Positions 62,136 through 64,000 of a stretch of 64,000 nucleotides of DNA are shown piece by piece. The translations under genes and the position numbers were made by a program. The notes beneath the pieces are model-generated. The model was not told the origin of the DNA. It saw only the letters and a program-made list of their open reading frames with translations, and did not search any database. Origin of the DNA: Pseudorasbora parva (lineage: Eukaryota; Chordata; Actinopteri; Cypriniformes; Gobionidae); contig NC_090191.1 of NCBI RefSeq assembly GCF_024679245.1, forward strand, positions 4,667,004-4,731,003. The letters run 5' to 3'. Position 1 is the first letter of the stretch; every line of letters starts with the position of its first letter.

Positions 62136-63998
62136 ATGAAGTGTTTTGTTTGTCAGGCTGAGTTAAATGGTTCAAAAATGCTTCTTAGGCACTTCAGATT
62201 AGTTCATGGTTTTGTTCCTGGAAAGAATCTTCGCCTTAAATGCATAGAAGCAGGTTGTGGTTCTGTGTTTGGTACTTTTTCAGGTATTAGGAAACACATG
62301 CATCTTAAACACGCTGAGCAAAGTGACAGTGCGCAGAATTTTGACACCATTGACAGCTGCGAGACAGCCAAGGCAGATGGACAGAGTAGAGCTGAAATAC
62401 TTGATCAGATTGGCAGTGGCGCAGAGTTGGCCACAACATCTTTATTGGTTAAGTCAAATAAGAGTACTTTCGATATGTGTGCGTCTGCTGTTGCTCAACT
62501 AAAAGTTGCTGGATTAAGTCAATCTGCTATAAATGGTTTTGTTTCATCTATGGAGGAAATGGTTTCTGAGATTCATAGTCAGGCCCAGGATGCAGCTTTG
62601 CTCTGTCTGCCTTCACAGGACACAGCTACTAAAAGAAAGATAGAAAATGCATTTGAAAATTTGGAAAATCCATTTACTACGTTAAATTCTGAAACCAAAC
62701 GAAAGAGACTCTTTACAGAAAAATGGGGAATAGTTGAACCGAGAGAAATTGTGCTTGGCACAAGATTTGACTGCAGGAGAAATAAAACCACAGGAATGTT
62801 CGATCAAGTTGTTGTAACTGACAAATTTGCTTATATTCCCATTTTAGAAACACTAAAGTCAATTTTACAAAATCCACTACTTACTGATTTGTTTAAACCC
62901 AGGCATGTTCCAAAGGAAGGAATTTATGTAGACTTAAGTGATGCAGCGTATTTTAAAAGTAATCCCTTATTTAATAGAGAAAAGGATGCCTTACAAATTC
63001 AGCTATTTTATGATGATTTTGAGACCGCTAATCCTTTGGGATCCAAAAAAGGTATACACAAATTGGGTGCAATCTATTTTACATTAAGGAATTTCCCCCC
63101 AGTTTTTAACTCTTCATTAGTAAATATTCATTTATGTGCCCTCTTTCATGCACTAGATATTAAGCGCTATGGTTTTAACTCCATACTTGAGCCTCTAGTT
63201 AAAGATTTGAAATCATTTGAGATTGAGGGGATTACAAATCCAGTATCTGGAAATTGTATTAGGGGTACTGTTGTTCAAGTAACTGGGGATAATCTCGGCT
63301 TGCACAGTTTGTTTGGGTTTCTTGAGTCATTTGCGGCTCGGTATTGCTGTCGTTTCTGTCTTCTTGAGAAACATCTCTTTCAGTCTGTGTTCTGTGAAGA
63401 TGATCCTGAGGTTGTACTAAGAACAGCTGAGATGCATGCTCTGCACTGTGAAACTTTACAAACTGATTCTACACTACCTCATATTTATGGTGTCAAACGG
63501 ACATGTTTGTTAAATTCACTCAACTATTTCAACACAGCCAACAATTTTGCTGTAGATATAATGCACGACATTCTAGAAGGAGTTGCTCAGCTAGAGGTAA
63601 AACTTATTCTGCAGTACATTCAGCATAATTTTCTGTCCACTGAGGATGTTGCTGGTAGAGTGCATGCTTTTGACTATGGTTACAATCAGCAGAGAAATCG
63701 TCCTCCAATGGTCAAATTGTTTGATGGGAGCAATGATTTGGGTTTAAATGCCATCCAATCTTGGTGCTTGTTGCGCAACATGCCCCTATTATTTGGTGAT
63801 TTAGCGCAAAGAGATGATAAACACTGGTATCTTTTGATTTTACTTTTGCACATTGTTAACATTGTATTTTCACCATTCGTAACAGAAGGCATGACCATTT
63901 ATCTTAAACATTTAATAATTGAACATCACCAGCTATTCAAAAATTTATTTCCCCAAAGAAATCTTTTGCCGAAGCATCACATCATGATACATTACCCA
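62136..63998 (+). CDS. Transposon ORF 2: C2H2-finger, DxMH transposase-like protein, open at the window end
   Basis: 621 codons without a stop, continuing past the window. Two C2H2 fingers open it: C3-x2-C6-x12-H19-x4-H24 and C36-x4-C41-x12-H54-x4-H59. Then come a coiled, Lys-rich region with TKRKIENAFENLENPF and KRKRLFTEKWGIVEP-type basic stretches, VYVDLSD-like YVDLSDAAYF, IQLFYDDFETANPLGSKKG, VTGDNLGLHSLFGFLESFAA, CCRFC at 404-408, DIMHDILEGVAQ at 474-485 (D474, H477), SWCLLRNMPLLFGD and LLPKHHIMIHYP. The DD-G-H and DxMH motifs recall catalytic regions of CACTA-type TPases, but the assignment is from memory. The ATG is 21 nt after the ORF 1 stop, with no clear splice acceptor between them. 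Confidence 0.85.
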   Translation, partial: MKCFVCQAELNGSKMLLRHFRLVHGFVPGKNLRLKCIEAGCGSVFGTFSGIRKHMHLKHAEQSDSAQNFDTIDSCETAKADGQSRAEILDQIGSGAELATTSLLVKSNKSTFDMCASAVAQLKVAGLSQSAINGFVSSMEEMVSEIHSQAQDAALLCLPSQDTATKRKIENAFENLENPFTTLNSETKRKRLFTEKWGIVEPREIVLGTRFDCRRNKTTGMFDQVVVTDKFAYIPILETLKSILQNPLLTDLFKPRHVPKEGIYVDLSDAAYFKSNPLFNREKDALQIQLFYDDFETANPLGSKKGIHKLGAIYFTLRNFPPVFNSSLVNIHLCALFHALDIKRYGFNSILEPLVKDLKSFEIEGITNPVSGNCIRGTVVQVTGDNLGLHSLFGFLESFAARYCCRFCLLEKHLFQSVFCEDDPEVVLRTAEMHALHCETLQTDSTLPHIYGVKRTCLLNSLNYFNTANNFAVDIMHDILEGVAQLEVKLILQYIQHNFLSTEDVAGRVHAFDYGYNQQRNRPPMVKLFDGSNDLGLNAIQSWCLLRNMPLLFGDLAQRDDKHWYLLILLLHIVNIVFSPFVTEGMTIYLKHLIIEHHQLFKNLFPQRNLLPKHHIMIHYP

Positions 63999-64000
63999 CA

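Larger units (their letters stand above)
57391..64000 (+). mobile_element. EnSpm/CACTA-like autonomous element, continuing past the window
   Basis: Begins CACAGTAAAACTGGCAGTG at the exact point where the Tc1 transposase stops. Subterminal repeats follow (AGAGTTAATTCTGC, TTAACTTTACTCT). It then carries 5' exons and two large plus-strand ORFs. The right end lies outside. The class is judged from terminus type and from memory of the protein family. Confidence 0.6.

Overview
The window is nuclear DNA of a teleost fish, most likely a cyprinid (zebrafish/carp group). It has long AT-rich introns and intergenic stretches, vertebrate splice signals, CA/TA microsatellites, and many repeat families that I know from cyprinid genomes (AAAGGGTTAGTTCACCC foldback elements, CACTG/CAGTG-ended EnSpm-like elements, TAGTGATCGACCGATAT hAT elements, Tc1 elements). 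The species call rests on these families and is an inference. Only one conventional host gene is clear. Nearly everything else is transposable elements, often nested.

Layout. (1) 0.8-2.7 kb, minus strand: the 3' part of a rhamnose-binding (SUEL-type) lectin gene. It has three carbohydrate domains, two from a recent internal duplication, and it is cut inside an exon at a TTAA. (2) 2.7-8.4 kb: a Kolobok-like DNA transposon that starts at that TTAA. It carries two convergent genes: a plus-strand protein ending in a P2X7-receptor-type zinc-binding C-terminal domain, and a minus-strand multi-exon transposase with one stop. (3) 8.9-11.9 kb: minus-strand remnants of the N-terminal module of DUF4806 proteins and of a DYMH-type transposase. 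(4) 12.1-25.6 kb: a region bounded by CACTG and CAGTG. It holds a 128-bp tandem triplet, a 9.4-kb head-to-tail array of five units of a non-coding cyprinid repeat, and a decayed exon pair of a transposon-carried protein. (5) 25.7-30.1 kb: a hAT transposase pseudogene with a 1.5-kb non-autonomous hAT element precisely inserted in its last exon. (6) 30.7-35.8 kb: a complete young LTR retrotransposon of the Gmr1 type, with integrase before reverse transcriptase, nearly identical 378-bp LTRs and a CTTAC target duplication. (7) 36-45 kb: mostly non-coding, with several MITE-like repeats. (8) 45.4-46.9 kb: a TATA promoter-like segment and two related mini-exons, one with a perfect histone-type 3' stem-loop. 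(9) 46.9-48.6 kb: a 192-bp tandem array. (10) 50.3-51.8 kb: a Tc1 element whose transposase has lost its third catalytic region. (11) 53.2-56.7 kb, minus: a DUF4806 gene. (12) 56.8-57.4 kb: a second Tc1 element cut by (13) a CACAG-ended element that begins at 57,391 and runs off the window. That element carries an intact ten-exon gene (527 codons) followed, only 21 nt after its stop, by an open frame of at least 621 codons with two C2H2 fingers and a DxMH motif.

The best candidate for a little-described system is the last element: two large intact ORFs almost abutting in a eukaryotic mobile element. Next come the P2X7-domain/Kolobok pairing and the possible DUF4806-type N-module joined upstream of the Kolobok transposase. 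All family names come from motifs read by eye and from memory; no searches were run.
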